DNA from: WRAV01 sp050950205
GTDB taxonomy: Bacteria; Bacillota; Clostridia; Oscillospirales; Ruminococcaceae
Length of the DNA stretch: 64,000 bases
Assembly (NCBI GenBank): GCA_050950205.1
Contig: JBMNHF010000020.1
Location: forward strand, 62,001-126,000
Direction of reading: 5' to 3'
Part shown: positions 1 to 8,515 of the stretch, piece by piece
How positions within the stretch are numbered: position 1 is the first letter of the stretch
Layout: every line of letters starts with the position of its first letter
The notes under the pieces: generated by a model
Database searches by the model: none
Seen by the model: only the letters and a program-made list of their open reading frames with translations
Told to the model about the DNA's origin: nothing
Position numbers and translations under genes: made by a program

Positions 1-1074
1 TAAGAATCCTTGGCCAAAATATTCTTTTGACCGCCCCGTCGCACCAGCATGGACAACAAATCATCGGAAAATGCCAAAAACCTCTGGGCAAAGAAGGGAT
101 AGCGATAGCCGGCAAAGGCATAAAAGTATTCGGCGTCACTGCGTGTTAACAGCATGGGCGTCACCAGCCGAGGCCGCTCTTCCCACCGGAAGGGGTCAGT
201 GCTGATTGTTTTGCTGAGCAAAGGCAATCATCTCACTTCGGTTGCGGTACCTTGCCGGAATATGCTGATAGCAGGAGACATTGGGACAGGTTGGAACCAC
301 GCAGCCGATTTTTGGGTTGGACTTTATACAGGCCAGCATGTTGGAAACAGCGCCGGGGGTGATGAGAATATCGTTGGAAATAAAGAGGATGTACTCCCCC
401 TCCACCACCCGGCCCACCACCGAAAAGCTCTTGGTGTTGTGGGCAATGTCAATCTGCTTGGTGGGGTTTAGGGATTCAAAATATTCTTTGGTGCCGTCCA
501 CCGACCCGTTGTTGACCAAAATCAGCTCATGGCTGACATCATGAGGAAAGTACTGCTGAATGTGCTGGATGCATTTTTTGGTGTATTCCAGCTTGTTGTA
601 AGCCACCACAATGACCGAAACCTCGTAGCGGTAGGAGCCCTTTTCTTTTGCTTTCTCATGGGCAAGTGGGCACAGCTCCCGCATCTGCCCTTGGTAATAG
701 GCCTGCATTTTTTCCCGGGAAGGATAACACGTTCCCCAAAAAAGCAAGTCCACATACAGCTCTTCGATCAGGGGAAGCAGTTCGTATTGGATTTTATCCG
801 GCAAGCGGGGAGAGTTATCTTTCTTGAGCTGCTGGAGATTCTCCAGCGATGCGAATACATTTTGGCAGATGAGATGTGCCATCAGCGCCGGTTCTTCTGC
901 GGCAAAGCCTTGCAGAATCGGCTGCATATCCGCCAGCATCCCCTTCATGGCCGCTACCAGCTCATCCCACTGCTGACCGGAAGTGACCTGGTCCTGTGAA
1001 AGCTCTTTGGCTTTTTGACGGAGCATCTGAATTTGTTCCAACCTTTCCAGAGCTGCCTTTTCATCTTTTAGCAT
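1..1074 (-). pseudogene. GT2 glycosyltransferase, frameshifted and cut by the window edge
   Basis: This is a family 2 glycosyltransferase that would transfer a sugar from a nucleotide sugar; acceptor unknown. The first ~150 residues are a helical region without a recognised domain. The GT-A core follows, with VSVIVVAYNKLEYTKKC near residue 152, the LVNNGSVDGT loop and an SNDIL element in the DxD position. The start at 1074 sits behind AGGAGG. The frame stops at 196 (…AQQNNQH), but the next frame continues without a stop to base 1 and reads TDPFRWEERPRLVTPMLL, the sequence expected next in such enzymes. A one-base indel at about 199-213, next to an AAAA run, explains this. Either the gene is a recent pseudogene or there is a sequencing error. 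It follows two related transferase genes on the same strand. Confidence 0.8.
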
Positions 1075-1131
1075 ACAATCCTCCTACCACAGCGTTGCAT
1101 TCTTTTAGATAAAATGAAAACGCCCATCCCG

Positions 1132-2271
1132 CTACACCTGAAAGTTGCTTGGCTGCTGAAACTTTGCCAAAGCAGCTTCGATAATTTGCAGGTTGTTTTG
1201 AAGCCGCGGGTCACTTGGAGTCATTTCCAGGGCGGCTTTGGCATGCTGCCGGGCTTTTTCGTACAGATTCATGCGGTAGGCGGCAATGGCGCACAGGTCA
1301 TTGGGGGTATGGTCCCAAGCATGCCCCATGTTGACAAAGGTTTTGGAGCGTTCTTTAATCTTCAACGCCTCTTCCCCCAGATAAAAGCACAGGGACCAGT
1401 CCTGCTGCTCATAGCACATGGTTGCAAACTCGACATAGGGCTCCCGCATGTGAGGGGCTTCTGCAATGGCTCGGTAATACCATTGATAAGCTTCCGCCCT
1501 CTGCCCCAGTTGCTTGTAGGATTTGGCAATCCAGCGCATGGCGGCGCACCGCTCCTCATTCCAATTGGCGGTGGGCAGATTGAGGTATTTTTTTAAGGTA
1601 TCGATGCATTTTTGCCACTGACTTTTATACATGTACTCCCGGCCAAGGTAATAGTGCATTCGGTCATCCTGGGGGGCTTCTTCTACCGCAAGCTCCAACA
1701 GGGGCAGATAAGACCCACGAGATTTGGTGGGATCGGGGTAGTGGTTGAGCACCATGCCTTCGATGAAGACGGGCTCCAAAGGCAGTTTTCCTTCATAGGC
1801 CAAAAACTCGTGCACCGGACATTTCCAGCGAAAGCCCTGCCGCTGGTGTACTTTGAAATAGTAGAACTGAACATCCGGGCTTCCATCGGGCTTTAAGCTC
1901 CAGTTGTAGATATACCGCCCCGTTTTGGCAATGGGTCCCCTGTGCCTTGGCTTGTGGTTTTTCCAGGCACGTTCCAACTTGTTGCGCCAACCGGGTTCAA
2001 ACCGCTCGTCAAGATCGGTGCAGACACAGATGTCCACATCCTGGGGAACGTGATCCAGGGAAATATTTCGGGCCACATCAAAGCGCCAGGGCTTGATTTC
2101 CTCCACATAAACCACCGCCCCCCGCTCCCGAAGTTTTTCCACCGTATCGTCTGTGGAGCCGGTGTCGGTGACCACAATGAGGTCGGCTTCCTCCATGGAG
2201 TCCATCCACTGATCCACAAACTTGGCCTCGTTTTTGCAAATTGCGTAAACGCAAACCTTTAATCTTCTCAT
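1132..2271 (-). CDS. GT2 glycosyltransferase with C-terminal TPR-like repeats
   Basis: Predicted family 2 glycosyltransferase of 379 residues. The GT-A fold starts directly at the N-terminus (CVYAICKNE near residue 7), followed by VVTDTGSTDDT (about 34-44) and a DLDE metal/nucleotide motif near residue 88. The C-terminal half, from about residue 190, is helical with tandem TPR-like units (YYLGREYMYKSQWQKCIDTL and later copies). The ATG at 2271 has GGAGG seven bases upstream and overlaps the stop of the preceding gene by four bases, so the two are translationally coupled. It is a close paralogue of that gene. The substrate cannot be told; surface polysaccharide or glycoprotein assembly is the usual role of such clusters (inference). 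Confidence 0.85.
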   Translation of the reverse strand: MRRLKVCVYAICKNEAKFVDQWMDSMEEADLIVVTDTGSTDDTVEKLRERGAVVYVEEIKPWRFDVARNISLDHVPQDVDICVCTDLDERFEPGWRNKLERAWKNHKPRHRGPIAKTGRYIYNWSLKPDGSPDVQFYYFKVHQRQGFRWKCPVHEFLAYEGKLPLEPVFIEGMVLNHYPDPTKSRGSYLPLLELAVEEAPQDDRMHYYLGREYMYKSQWQKCIDTLKKYLNLPTANWNEERCAAMRWIAKSYKQLGQRAEAYQWYYRAIAEAPHMREPYVEFATMCYEQQDWSLCFYLGEEALKIKERSKTFVNMGHAWDHTPNDLCAIAAYRMNLYEKARQHAKAALEMTPSDPRLQNNLQIIEAALAKFQQPSNFQV

Positions 2272-3380
2272 ACCGTAACCTCCTGTTCCACCTGCTCATC
2301 CAATTTTGCCTGAATGATCTTGAGGTTGGACTGCAGCAGCCCGCTGGTGGGATTGAGGGCACAGGCCTGGAGCGCGTAATCCTTGGACTTTTTATACAGC
2401 CCCAGCCAGTAGGCCGCAATGGAACCGTATAGATACAAAGCCTCCCCCCAGCTTTCGGGCTGCACCAGATAGCTTCCGCTCTTTTGGGTGATGCTCAGCC
2501 CCTTTTCCACCATGGTATAAACCAAGTTCCAGTCTTTTTGGCGATAACCGAATTTTGCTAAATTCAAATAGGGTTCCCGTACGGTGGGACACTCTGCCAA
2601 AGCGCGAAACAGCCAGGATTTTGCTTCCTGCTTGTTACCCAGTGCCTCGTAGCATTGGGCAATAAACCCCATGGAGGCGCTGCGCTCCTCTTGCCAGGTA
2701 GCCGACGGCAAGGCAAGATGCTGTTTTAGGGTATGGATTGCCTTGTCGTACAGTTGGTGGTAGACGTACTCTCTCCCCAGCCAGAACATGGCCCGATCAT
2801 TTTGGGGATTTTCCTTTACCGACAGTTCCAGCAGGGGCAGATACTGCCCTCGGGACTTGGACGGGTCGGGGTAGTGGTTGAGCACCATCCCCGGTACCCA
2901 TACCGTTTTATCCTCATCGGGGCCGCTGTACTCCAACACCTCGTGAACGGGATGCACCCAGCGAAAATGATGCCGGCGATGGATCTTCTCCATGGGATAT
3001 TGCTTGTTTGGCCTGCCGTCGGGGTGGTAGCTCCAGGTAAACAGGTATCGAGCCCTTGTATACTCCGGGGACCATGCCTCCTCCAGCTTCTTTCGCCATC
3101 CCGGCTCAAAAACTTCGTCCAAATCGTTGGAAACACAGATGTCCACATCCTCTGGAATATGGTCCATGGCAATGTTCCGGGCCACATCAAAGCGCCAGGG
3201 CGAGATTCGCTCCTGGTAAACAATCGCTCCCCGCTTACGCAGCTTTTCCACGGTGCCGTCGGTGGAACCTGTATCGGTTACCACCACCAAATCCGCTTCC
3301 GATACGGCATCCATCCACCGATCTACAAACTTTTCTTCATTTTTGCAGATGGCATACACGCAAATTTTATAGCGGTTCAA
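2268..3380 (-). CDS. GT2 glycosyltransferase with TPR-like repeats, paralogue of the next gene
   Basis: Same architecture as the 1132-2271 gene: CVYAICKNE, VVTDTGSTDGT and NDLDEVFEPGW motifs, then helical TPR-like repeats. The frame is open back to 3506, but that extension has no counterpart in the paralogue. I therefore choose the TTG at 3378-3380, twelve bases after GGAAGGGAG, which gives 370 residues, close to the paralogue's 379. An upstream ATG at 3506 remains possible. The pair looks like a tandem duplication. It lies downstream of a strong hairpin that separates it from cysS. Confidence 0.8.
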   Translation of the reverse strand: MNRYKICVYAICKNEEKFVDRWMDAVSEADLVVVTDTGSTDGTVEKLRKRGAIVYQERISPWRFDVARNIAMDHIPEDVDICVSNDLDEVFEPGWRKKLEEAWSPEYTRARYLFTWSYHPDGRPNKQYPMEKIHRRHHFRWVHPVHEVLEYSGPDEDKTVWVPGMVLNHYPDPSKSRGQYLPLLELSVKENPQNDRAMFWLGREYVYHQLYDKAIHTLKQHLALPSATWQEERSASMGFIAQCYEALGNKQEAKSWLFRALAECPTVREPYLNLAKFGYRQKDWNLVYTMVEKGLSITQKSGSYLVQPESWGEALYLYGSIAAYWLGLYKKSKDYALQACALNPTSGLLQSNLKIIQAKLDEQVEQEVTV

Positions 3381-3605
3381 AATGAAGCACAGCTCCCTTC
3401 CAAGATGTATTTTCTGAAACCTTTTGAGGATCTGCACCGGAGTAAACACTGCCAAAACCCACTGCAAAGCATACTCCCCGGCCTGAAAAGCATAAAATTG
3501 CACCAAACCTGGGACAATCAGCTTTTAGAATCCGCCGAAAGGTGCCGTTAGCAGTATATGTCTACCTCAACCACTCTGTGTTAGCAAACTTTTTGGGGAA
3601 AACCG

Positions 3606-3640
3606 GCGGCCGCCGCAGGATTTTCTCCTGCGGCGGCCGC
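3606..3640 (-). terminator. Rho-independent terminator after cysS
   Basis: A perfect 15-bp GC-rich stem (3606-3620 with 3626-3640) with a five-base loop, 40 bases past the cysS stop. On the minus strand it is followed by CGGTTTTCC, a weak U-tract. Each outer arm contains a GCGGCCGC octamer. The rest of 3381-3679 shows no gene. Confidence 0.7.
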
Positions 3641-3679
3641 TATTTCGTGATATTTATTGTTTTTTATGCCAGCAAAGAT

Positions 3680-5074
3680 TTACTCCCTATGCCACTTTAC
3701 ACCTTGGGGAGTATCCTCCAAGCGAATTCCCCGGGCTGCCAGCTGATCCCGAATTTCGTCGGCTCGGGCAAAGTTTTTGGCTTTGCGGGCCTGTTGGCGC
3801 TCCTCAATCAGCGCTTCGATGTCGGCATCCAAAGACTGGGGAGCCTTGCGGTTATACAAAATTCCCAGCACCGAGCAAATTTCATCAAACAGGGCAATGG
3901 CTGCCTGTACCGTGCCCAAGGAGCGAGGAGTGGAAAAATAGGTGTTGCAGTCCCGAACCAAATCAAAGAGTGCAGCTAAGCCGTCCGCCGTATTGAGGTC
4001 GTCGTCCATGGCGGTGACAAACTGGCCTCTGCGCTGCTCCAGCAAATCATAAAATTCCTGCTCGCTGCCATCCTTTTCCCCGTGATTCTTCATTGCAAAA
4101 TCTAAATTTTCGCGGCAGCTGTAAAGCCGGTCCAGAGCGGACTTGCACTGCTCCAGTATCTCAAAGCTGTAGTTAATGGGGCTGCGGTAGTGGGCCTGCA
4201 GGTACAGGAACTTGATGGGCTCGTAGCCAAACTTTTCCGCCACATCCCGAATAGTAAAGAAGTTGCCCGCCGATTTGGACATCTTCTTGTTGTCTACATT
4301 GATATAGCCGTTGTGAAGCCAATACCGCACATAGTGTTCTCCGGTGCAGCATTCGCTTTGGGCGATTTCGTTTTCGTGATGGGGGAAAATAAGGTCTTGT
4401 CCCCCGCAGTGAATATCGATGGAGTTGCCCAGATGCTTGCGAACCATGGCCGAGCACTCAATATGCCAGCCGGGTCTTCCCTTGCCCCAGGGAGAATCCC
4501 AGAAGGGCTCTCCCGGTTTGGCGGCCTTCCATAGGGCAAAGTCCAGAGCGTCCTCCTTCTGTTCGGCCACATCGATGCGGGCCCCGGCCTCCAGCTCCTC
4601 CAAAGGCTGGTGGCTTAGTTTGCCGTATTCCTCAAACTTCCGGGAGCGGAAGTAGACGTTTCCCTCCACCTCATAGGCGTAACCCTTTTCCTCCAGCTCC
4701 TTTACCAGCGCAATGATTTCCGGCATGGTCTGGGTGGCTTTGGGATGGATGGTAGCCTCCCGCACCCCCAAACCCTTTGCATCAATTTTGTATTCCTCGA
4801 TATAGCGATTGGCAATTTCCTCAGGGGAGGTTCCTTCCTCATTGGCCTTCTTGATGATTTTATCATCCACATCGGTGAAGTTCTGCACAAAGGTGACCAG
4901 ATAGCCCTTGTACTCCAGATAGCGGCGCAGCACATCAAAAACGCAGATGGGGCGGCCGTTTCCGATGTGAATGTAGTTGTAGACAGTGGGGCCACAGGCA
5001 TAAATTTTAACCCGCCCCTCCTCCAGAGGCACGAAGGTTTCTTTTTGACGAGTCAGGGTATTATACAGCTTCAT
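3680..5074 (-). CDS. cysS: Cysteinyl-tRNA synthetase
   Basis: Class I aminoacyl-tRNA synthetase charging tRNA-Cys in the cytoplasm, 464 residues, the normal length. The HIGH-type signature is HIGNG at residues 36-40 and KMSKS lies near residue 265. Expected zinc ligands are visible: the Cys in YACGP, the Cys in HIECSA, and the FPHHENE histidine/glutamate segment. The C-terminal DALR-like and anticodon-binding helices follow. The ATG at 5074 is preceded by GAGGAG and overlaps the end of cysE by 14 bases, so both are made from one transcript controlled by the cysteine T-box upstream of cysE. Confidence 0.97.
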   Translation of the reverse strand: MKLYNTLTRQKETFVPLEEGRVKIYACGPTVYNYIHIGNGRPICVFDVLRRYLEYKGYLVTFVQNFTDVDDKIIKKANEEGTSPEEIANRYIEEYKIDAKGLGVREATIHPKATQTMPEIIALVKELEEKGYAYEVEGNVYFRSRKFEEYGKLSHQPLEELEAGARIDVAEQKEDALDFALWKAAKPGEPFWDSPWGKGRPGWHIECSAMVRKHLGNSIDIHCGGQDLIFPHHENEIAQSECCTGEHYVRYWLHNGYINVDNKKMSKSAGNFFTIRDVAEKFGYEPIKFLYLQAHYRSPINYSFEILEQCKSALDRLYSCRENLDFAMKNHGEKDGSEQEFYDLLEQRRGQFVTAMDDDLNTADGLAALFDLVRDCNTYFSTPRSLGTVQAAIALFDEICSVLGILYNRKAPQSLDADIEALIEERQQARKAKNFARADEIRDQLAARGIRLEDTPQGVKWHRE

Positions 5075-5750
5075 GGTTGTTCTCCTCTTTTCCTTTTCCG
5101 TCCGGTTTTATGATTCCCTCTTCGATTTGATCCATTCGTTCCCGCAGGCGGCGCAGCTCCACCTGCAGCTTGCACAGTTCCTGGGCAACGGGGTCGGGAA
5201 TGTGGACATGATCCAGCTGCTGGTTTACCTTTTTCCCCTTGACCCGCACCACACGGGCAGGCACACCCACGGCGGTGGCACCCTCCGGCAGGGGCTGAAG
5301 CACCACGGCATTGGATGCAATTTTGGCACCGTCCCCTATCTTAAAAGGCCCCAGTATCTTGGCGCCGCTGCCCACCAATACGTTTTTCCCCAAAGTGGGG
5401 TGGCGCTTGCCGGTATCCTTTCCGGTGCCGCCCAAGGTCACCCCCTGGTAAAGGGTGCAGCCGTCCCCCACTTCGGCGGTTTCCCCAATCACCACCCCCG
5501 AACCGTGGTCGATGAGAATCCCCCGGCCGATTTTTGCCCCCGGATGGATTTCGATTCCGGTTAAAAAGCGGGAAAACTGACTGATTACCCGGGCGGGAAA
5601 GGGCAGACCCTTTTTGTAAAGCCAATGGGCAGGGCGATGAAGTATCAGAGCATGAAGCCCCGGATAGAGCAGCAGCACCTCCAAAGCACTTCTGGCTGCC
5701 GGGTCCCGTTCCCGAATGGCTTGAATATCCGCTCGAATTCCCTTGAACAC
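5061..5750 (-). CDS. cysE: Serine O-acetyltransferase
   Basis: Transfers acetyl from acetyl-CoA to L-serine, giving O-acetylserine, the carbon precursor of cysteine. The N-terminal helical domain (FKGIRADIQAIRERDPAARS) is followed by the left-handed beta-helix hexapeptide repeats with the family signature IDHGSGVVIGETAEVGDGC and GVTLGGTGKDTGKRHPT. I place the start at the GTG at 5748-5750, six bases after GGGAGTG. A longer reading to 5849 would run into the T-box leader and lacks homology to the family. The protein is about 229 residues. The cysE-cysS order is common in Firmicutes. Confidence 0.93.
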   Translation of the reverse strand: MFKGIRADIQAIRERDPAARSALEVLLLYPGLHALILHRPAHWLYKKGLPFPARVISQFSRFLTGIEIHPGAKIGRGILIDHGSGVVIGETAEVGDGCTLYQGVTLGGTGKDTGKRHPTLGKNVLVGSGAKILGPFKIGDGAKIASNAVVLQPLPEGATAVGVPARVVRVKGKKVNQQLDHVHIPDPVAQELCKLQVELRRLRERMDQIEEGIIKPDGKGKEENNHEAV

Positions 5751-5784
5751 AAAAATCACTCCCACTGTAAGTTGTGCGCGGGAG

Positions 5785-6041
5785 TCATAAAAAATACCCC
5801 CGCAGTGCCTGTGACAGCACAACAGAGGCGGATTTTTCCGCGGTTCCACTCTGATTTATATCTTGACAGTCCTGTAACGGGGACCAAACGGGCGCTGTTA
5901 ACGCCTGCTCCTGGGGCGCACTTCCCTGCTTTCCTTTTCCTTATGCCGCTTTCAGCCGGTGACGGCAATCTCTGTTGTGGAATCGGAAGGGTGCAGGTAC
6001 TCTTCCCCGATCATCGCAGATAGCAGATTTAGCAGATAACA
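5785..6041 (-). promoter_or_regulatory. T-box leader (tRNA-Cys) of cysE-cysS
   Basis: The T-box core AGAGTGGAACCGCG is on the minus strand at 5839-5852, followed by the antiterminator partner (CCGCGG…CCGCCTC). A downstream hairpin and T-run lie at about 5788-5838. Stem I lies upstream; a likely specifier is TGC in GGGAAGTGCGCC, matching cysteine, at a position comparable to the specifiers of the other leaders here. Uncharged tRNA-Cys would stabilise the antiterminator and allow transcription of cysE and cysS. The exact specifier register is inferred. Confidence 0.9.
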
Positions 6042-6047
6042 GATTTT

Positions 6048-6076
6048 ATTTTACAGTATATGCCCGGCCAGTGCAA
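6048..6076 (-). promoter_or_regulatory. Sigma-A promoter of the cysE T-box operon
   Basis: TTGCAC (-35) at 6071-6076 and TAAAAT (-10) at 6048-6053 on the minus strand, with 17 bases between them, just upstream of the T-box leader. Confidence 0.75.
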
Positions 6077-6117
6077 GATGCCCCAGCCTTTTTTATCCAA
6101 TAATTTTCCTTTTCAGG

Positions 6118-6669
6118 CTATGCGTCGGCAAAAAGGGAACGATTCTTTACAGTGTAGTTGATGCCGGAAGCCACCGTAAGCGCCACCACAAGCCCGGTAA
6201 AAAACTGGTAGATGTTCCACAGAATCGGGGCAGCGGCCCAGCCTTCCAGCCCCAGCCAGAGAAGGCCCAGACAAATCCAGATCATCTGACTGATGGTTTT
6301 GAGCTTTCCCATTTTGTCGGCGGCGATCACACTGCCCTTTCCCGCTGCCACCAGGCGAATGGAGGTGACCAAAAACTCCCGGGATAAAATGAGAATCACC
6401 ACCACGGCATGGACAATGCCCGCCGGAATAAAACAGATCATGGCGGACATCACCAAGAGCTTGTCCGCCAAAGGGTCCATCAGCACCCCAAAGTCGGTGA
6501 CAAGCCCCCTTTTACGGGCAATCATGCCGTCTGCCATATCGGTGAGGGAAGCCAGCCCAAAAACCAGAAGCGCCCACAGATAGTGATGGGGCATCTGGAT
6601 AAAAATGCAGAGAAGGAACAAGGGGATCATAACAATCCGCAGCATAGTGAGCTTGTTGGGCAGGTTCAA
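6118..6669 (-). CDS. pgsA: CDP-diacylglycerol-glycerol-3-phosphate 3-phosphatidyltransferase
   Basis: Membrane enzyme that makes phosphatidylglycerol phosphate from CDP-diacylglycerol and glycerol-3-phosphate. The CDP-alcohol phosphatidyltransferase signature is complete (DMADGMIARKRG, then DFGVLMDPLADK), with the four aspartates in place. There are several hydrophobic segments, and the length of 183 residues is normal. The start is TTG at 6669, eight bases after AGGAGG. It follows the nitrilase-fold gene by 51 bases on the same strand and is probably co-transcribed with it. Confidence 0.93.
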   Translation of the reverse strand: MNLPNKLTMLRIVMIPLFLLCIFIQMPHHYLWALLVFGLASLTDMADGMIARKRGLVTDFGVLMDPLADKLLVMSAMICFIPAGIVHAVVVILILSREFLVTSIRLVAAGKGSVIAADKMGKLKTISQMIWICLGLLWLGLEGWAAAPILWNIYQFFTGLVVALTVASGINYTVKNRSLFADA

Positions 6670-6720
6670 GGCCGTGGCCTCCTTACGGTTGAAATGGATG
6701 GAACATTGGCATGGGAAAGA

Positions 6721-7743
6721 TCAGTAAAGCCGATCAATGTATTTTTGCATAAACTGGGGGTTTTTATCCTGAGTGTAGGGGTTGCGAATGGCGTCCAGCC
6801 GATCCAAATCCAAGCTGATGCAGGCGATATCCGGTTGATGGCGGCCCAAGGTTTTGGCAATCACTCCATTTTTGTGGCGAAGCAGTTCATTGGGGGCAAA
6901 GATGCGCCCTCCCCCTTCCAGGGTAAAGCCCAAGCCTGTCTCCCCCACCAAGCTGCTCTGCACCGCGTAAATCCGGTTTTCCTGAGCCCGCATATTAGGC
7001 CCCAAGGAGGAGTCGACCGGCGTGTATTCATCCAAAAAAGCGTTGGGACAAAGAATCATTTTGGCGCCCAATCGACTTGCAATGCGGGCGCATTCAAAAT
7101 GATAGGCATCGGAGCCGATGAGAATGCTGACAGGGCCCATAGGGGTTTCAAACAGCTTGACTTCCGTTTCCGGAGGGATTTGCAGCTCCTGCTCCAAGGG
7201 GCTTTCGGCAATTTTACCCTGATAGCCCACCAGCTCCCCTTCCTCATTCAACAAAAAGGCCCTGTGGCATAGCTCGTTTTCTTCAAAGTAGAGGGTGGAG
7301 CCGGTCATAATATACACGCTGTGGCGGGCCGCCAACACAGACATGGTGTAAAAGTAGGCGTCAAAGGTTGCATCGGACAGATAGGAAAGGACTTCGTTGA
7401 GCCCATGGGGATCCACAGGGCACTCTGGATTTCCGGTGGGGATCAGGCGATGCCGGTGAGCCTGAAAATGAGGGGCAAAGCTCATGGGGAGTAACCCCGC
7501 AAAAGCCGGAAGGCAGATGAGCTGGGCTCTGCGGTTGACTGCATCGGCAATATAGAGGTTCATATCCACCACATATTCCGCCAGAGAACCGTAGGGTTTG
7601 GCCTGCATCTGAAGGGCTGCCACCGTCACCGATTGGGAGCTGCATACCGCAAGATTATCAGAGGGGAAAATTTCCAGACGGTCAACGATTTTTTCCACTT
7701 CTCGCCGGTTGATCTTACTGCCCATGGACGAAAAGCCATTCAA
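6721..7743 (-). CDS. Nitrilase-superfamily protein with altered catalytic residues
   Basis: A 340-residue protein with the carbon-nitrogen hydrolase fold: VTVAALQMQ near residue 40, RRAQLICLP, GYQGKIAE, VSILIGSDAYHFECAR and NRIYAVQSS follow the family order. Active members use Glu-Lys-Cys. Here the Glu position of FPEL reads LPAF, and the Cys position of LICYD reads LIGSD; only the lysine (YQGK) remains recognisable. The protein may therefore have lost amidase/nitrilase activity or use another mechanism. An N-terminal ~38-residue extension precedes the fold. The TTG start at 7743 lies eight bases after AGGAGG. It is upstream of pgsA and has a good promoter at 7782-7810. Confidence 0.75.
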   Translation of the reverse strand: MNGFSSMGSKINRREVEKIVDRLEIFPSDNLAVCSSQSVTVAALQMQAKPYGSLAEYVVDMNLYIADAVNRRAQLICLPAFAGLLPMSFAPHFQAHRHRLIPTGNPECPVDPHGLNEVLSYLSDATFDAYFYTMSVLAARHSVYIMTGSTLYFEENELCHRAFLLNEEGELVGYQGKIAESPLEQELQIPPETEVKLFETPMGPVSILIGSDAYHFECARIASRLGAKMILCPNAFLDEYTPVDSSLGPNMRAQENRIYAVQSSLVGETGLGFTLEGGGRIFAPNELLRHKNGVIAKTLGRHQPDIACISLDLDRLDAIRNPYTQDKNPQFMQKYIDRLY

Positions 7744-7781
7744 GTGGGCGGCCTCCTTCCTTGCGCTGTCATTCCATTCTT

Positions 7782-7810
7782 AGTATACCGTCCCATTTCC
7801 CCCGATGCAA
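7782..7810 (-). promoter_or_regulatory. Promoter of the nitrilase-fold/pgsA operon
   Basis: TTGCAT (-35, 7805-7810) and TATACT (-10, 7782-7787) on the minus strand with a 17-base spacer. Confidence 0.65.
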
Positions 7811-7818
7811 GTCCCCGG

Positions 7819-7847
7819 TTGAAAAACAGCCACTGTTAGGGTATACT
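7819..7847 (+). promoter_or_regulatory. Promoter of the LUD-phosphatase-dcd genes
   Basis: TTGAAA (-35, 7819-7824) and TATACT (-10, 7842-7847) with a 17-base spacer, divergent from the promoter at 7782-7810. Confidence 0.65.
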
Positions 7848-7882
7848 AAATGGTACATAATTTTTTTCGGGGGGGATTTTAA

Positions 7883-8515
7883 TTGGACAAACATCTGTGC
7901 GCAATCAAGCAAAAACACATTAACCTCACCCTGGATGCCCTGCGGAAGAACCGCTTTGAGGCCGAATACATCGAAACGCCGGAGCAGCTTCTTCAGCGTT
8001 TGGATGAGCTGATGCCCACAGGCTGCTCCTGCTCGGTAGGCGGCTCTGTCACCTTACAGGAGGCCGGTGTGCTGGATTATCTGAAAAGCGGACGCTTTAC
8101 CTATTATGACCGCTATGACCCTGCCGTGGAGCCGGAGGATGTCTATCATCAGGCCATGAGCTGCGACTTTTACTTTACCAGTTCCAATGCCATCACCCAA
8201 GAGGGGGAGCTGTACAATATTGACGGTCACGGCAACCGGCTGGCTGCCCTAATATGGGGGCCCAAAAAGGTAATCATCATTGCCGGCTATAACAAAATTG
8301 TCACCGATCGACACGCCGCGGTGGACAGAATGAAGATGATCGCTGCTCCTGCCAATGCCCTGCGGCTGAGCAAAAAAACGCCCTGCGTTGCCACAGGTTA
8401 CTGCCACGACTGCTCCTCCGATGACCGCATCTGCTCTCAGGAGCTGTTTACCGGTTGGCAGAGGCATCCCGGCAGAATTCACGTCATTATTTTAGGTGGG
8501 GAGTATGGATATTGA
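7883..8515 (+). CDS. LUD-domain protein (lactate-utilisation LutC/YkgG-like)
   Basis: A 210-residue protein of the LUD/DUF162 family, whose characterised relatives take part in lactate oxidation with iron-sulfur partners. Conserved family elements include SCSVGGSVTLQEAG, the DFYFTSSNAITQEGELYNIDG stretch, and KVIIIAGYNKIV near the centre. A cysteine-rich tail, CVATGYCHDCSSDDRIC, could bind a metal (inference). The start is TTG at 7883 behind GGGGGGA. The stop overlaps the ATG of the phosphatase gene by one base, so the two are coupled. No LutA or LutB partner is nearby; single-domain LUD proteins in Clostridia have no established function. Confidence 0.85.
   Translation: MDKHLCAIKQKHINLTLDALRKNRFEAEYIETPEQLLQRLDELMPTGCSCSVGGSVTLQEAGVLDYLKSGRFTYYDRYDPAVEPEDVYHQAMSCDFYFTSSNAITQEGELYNIDGHGNRLAALIWGPKKVIIIAGYNKIVTDRHAAVDRMKMIAAPANALRLSKKTPCVATGYCHDCSSDDRICSQELFTGWQRHPGRIHVIILGGEYGY

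Noticed and set aside
3381..3506. A longer N-terminus for the second TPR-type transferase.
   Set aside because: The paralogue starts at the equivalent of the TTG at 3380, and the extension has no transferase features; kept as a minor alternative.
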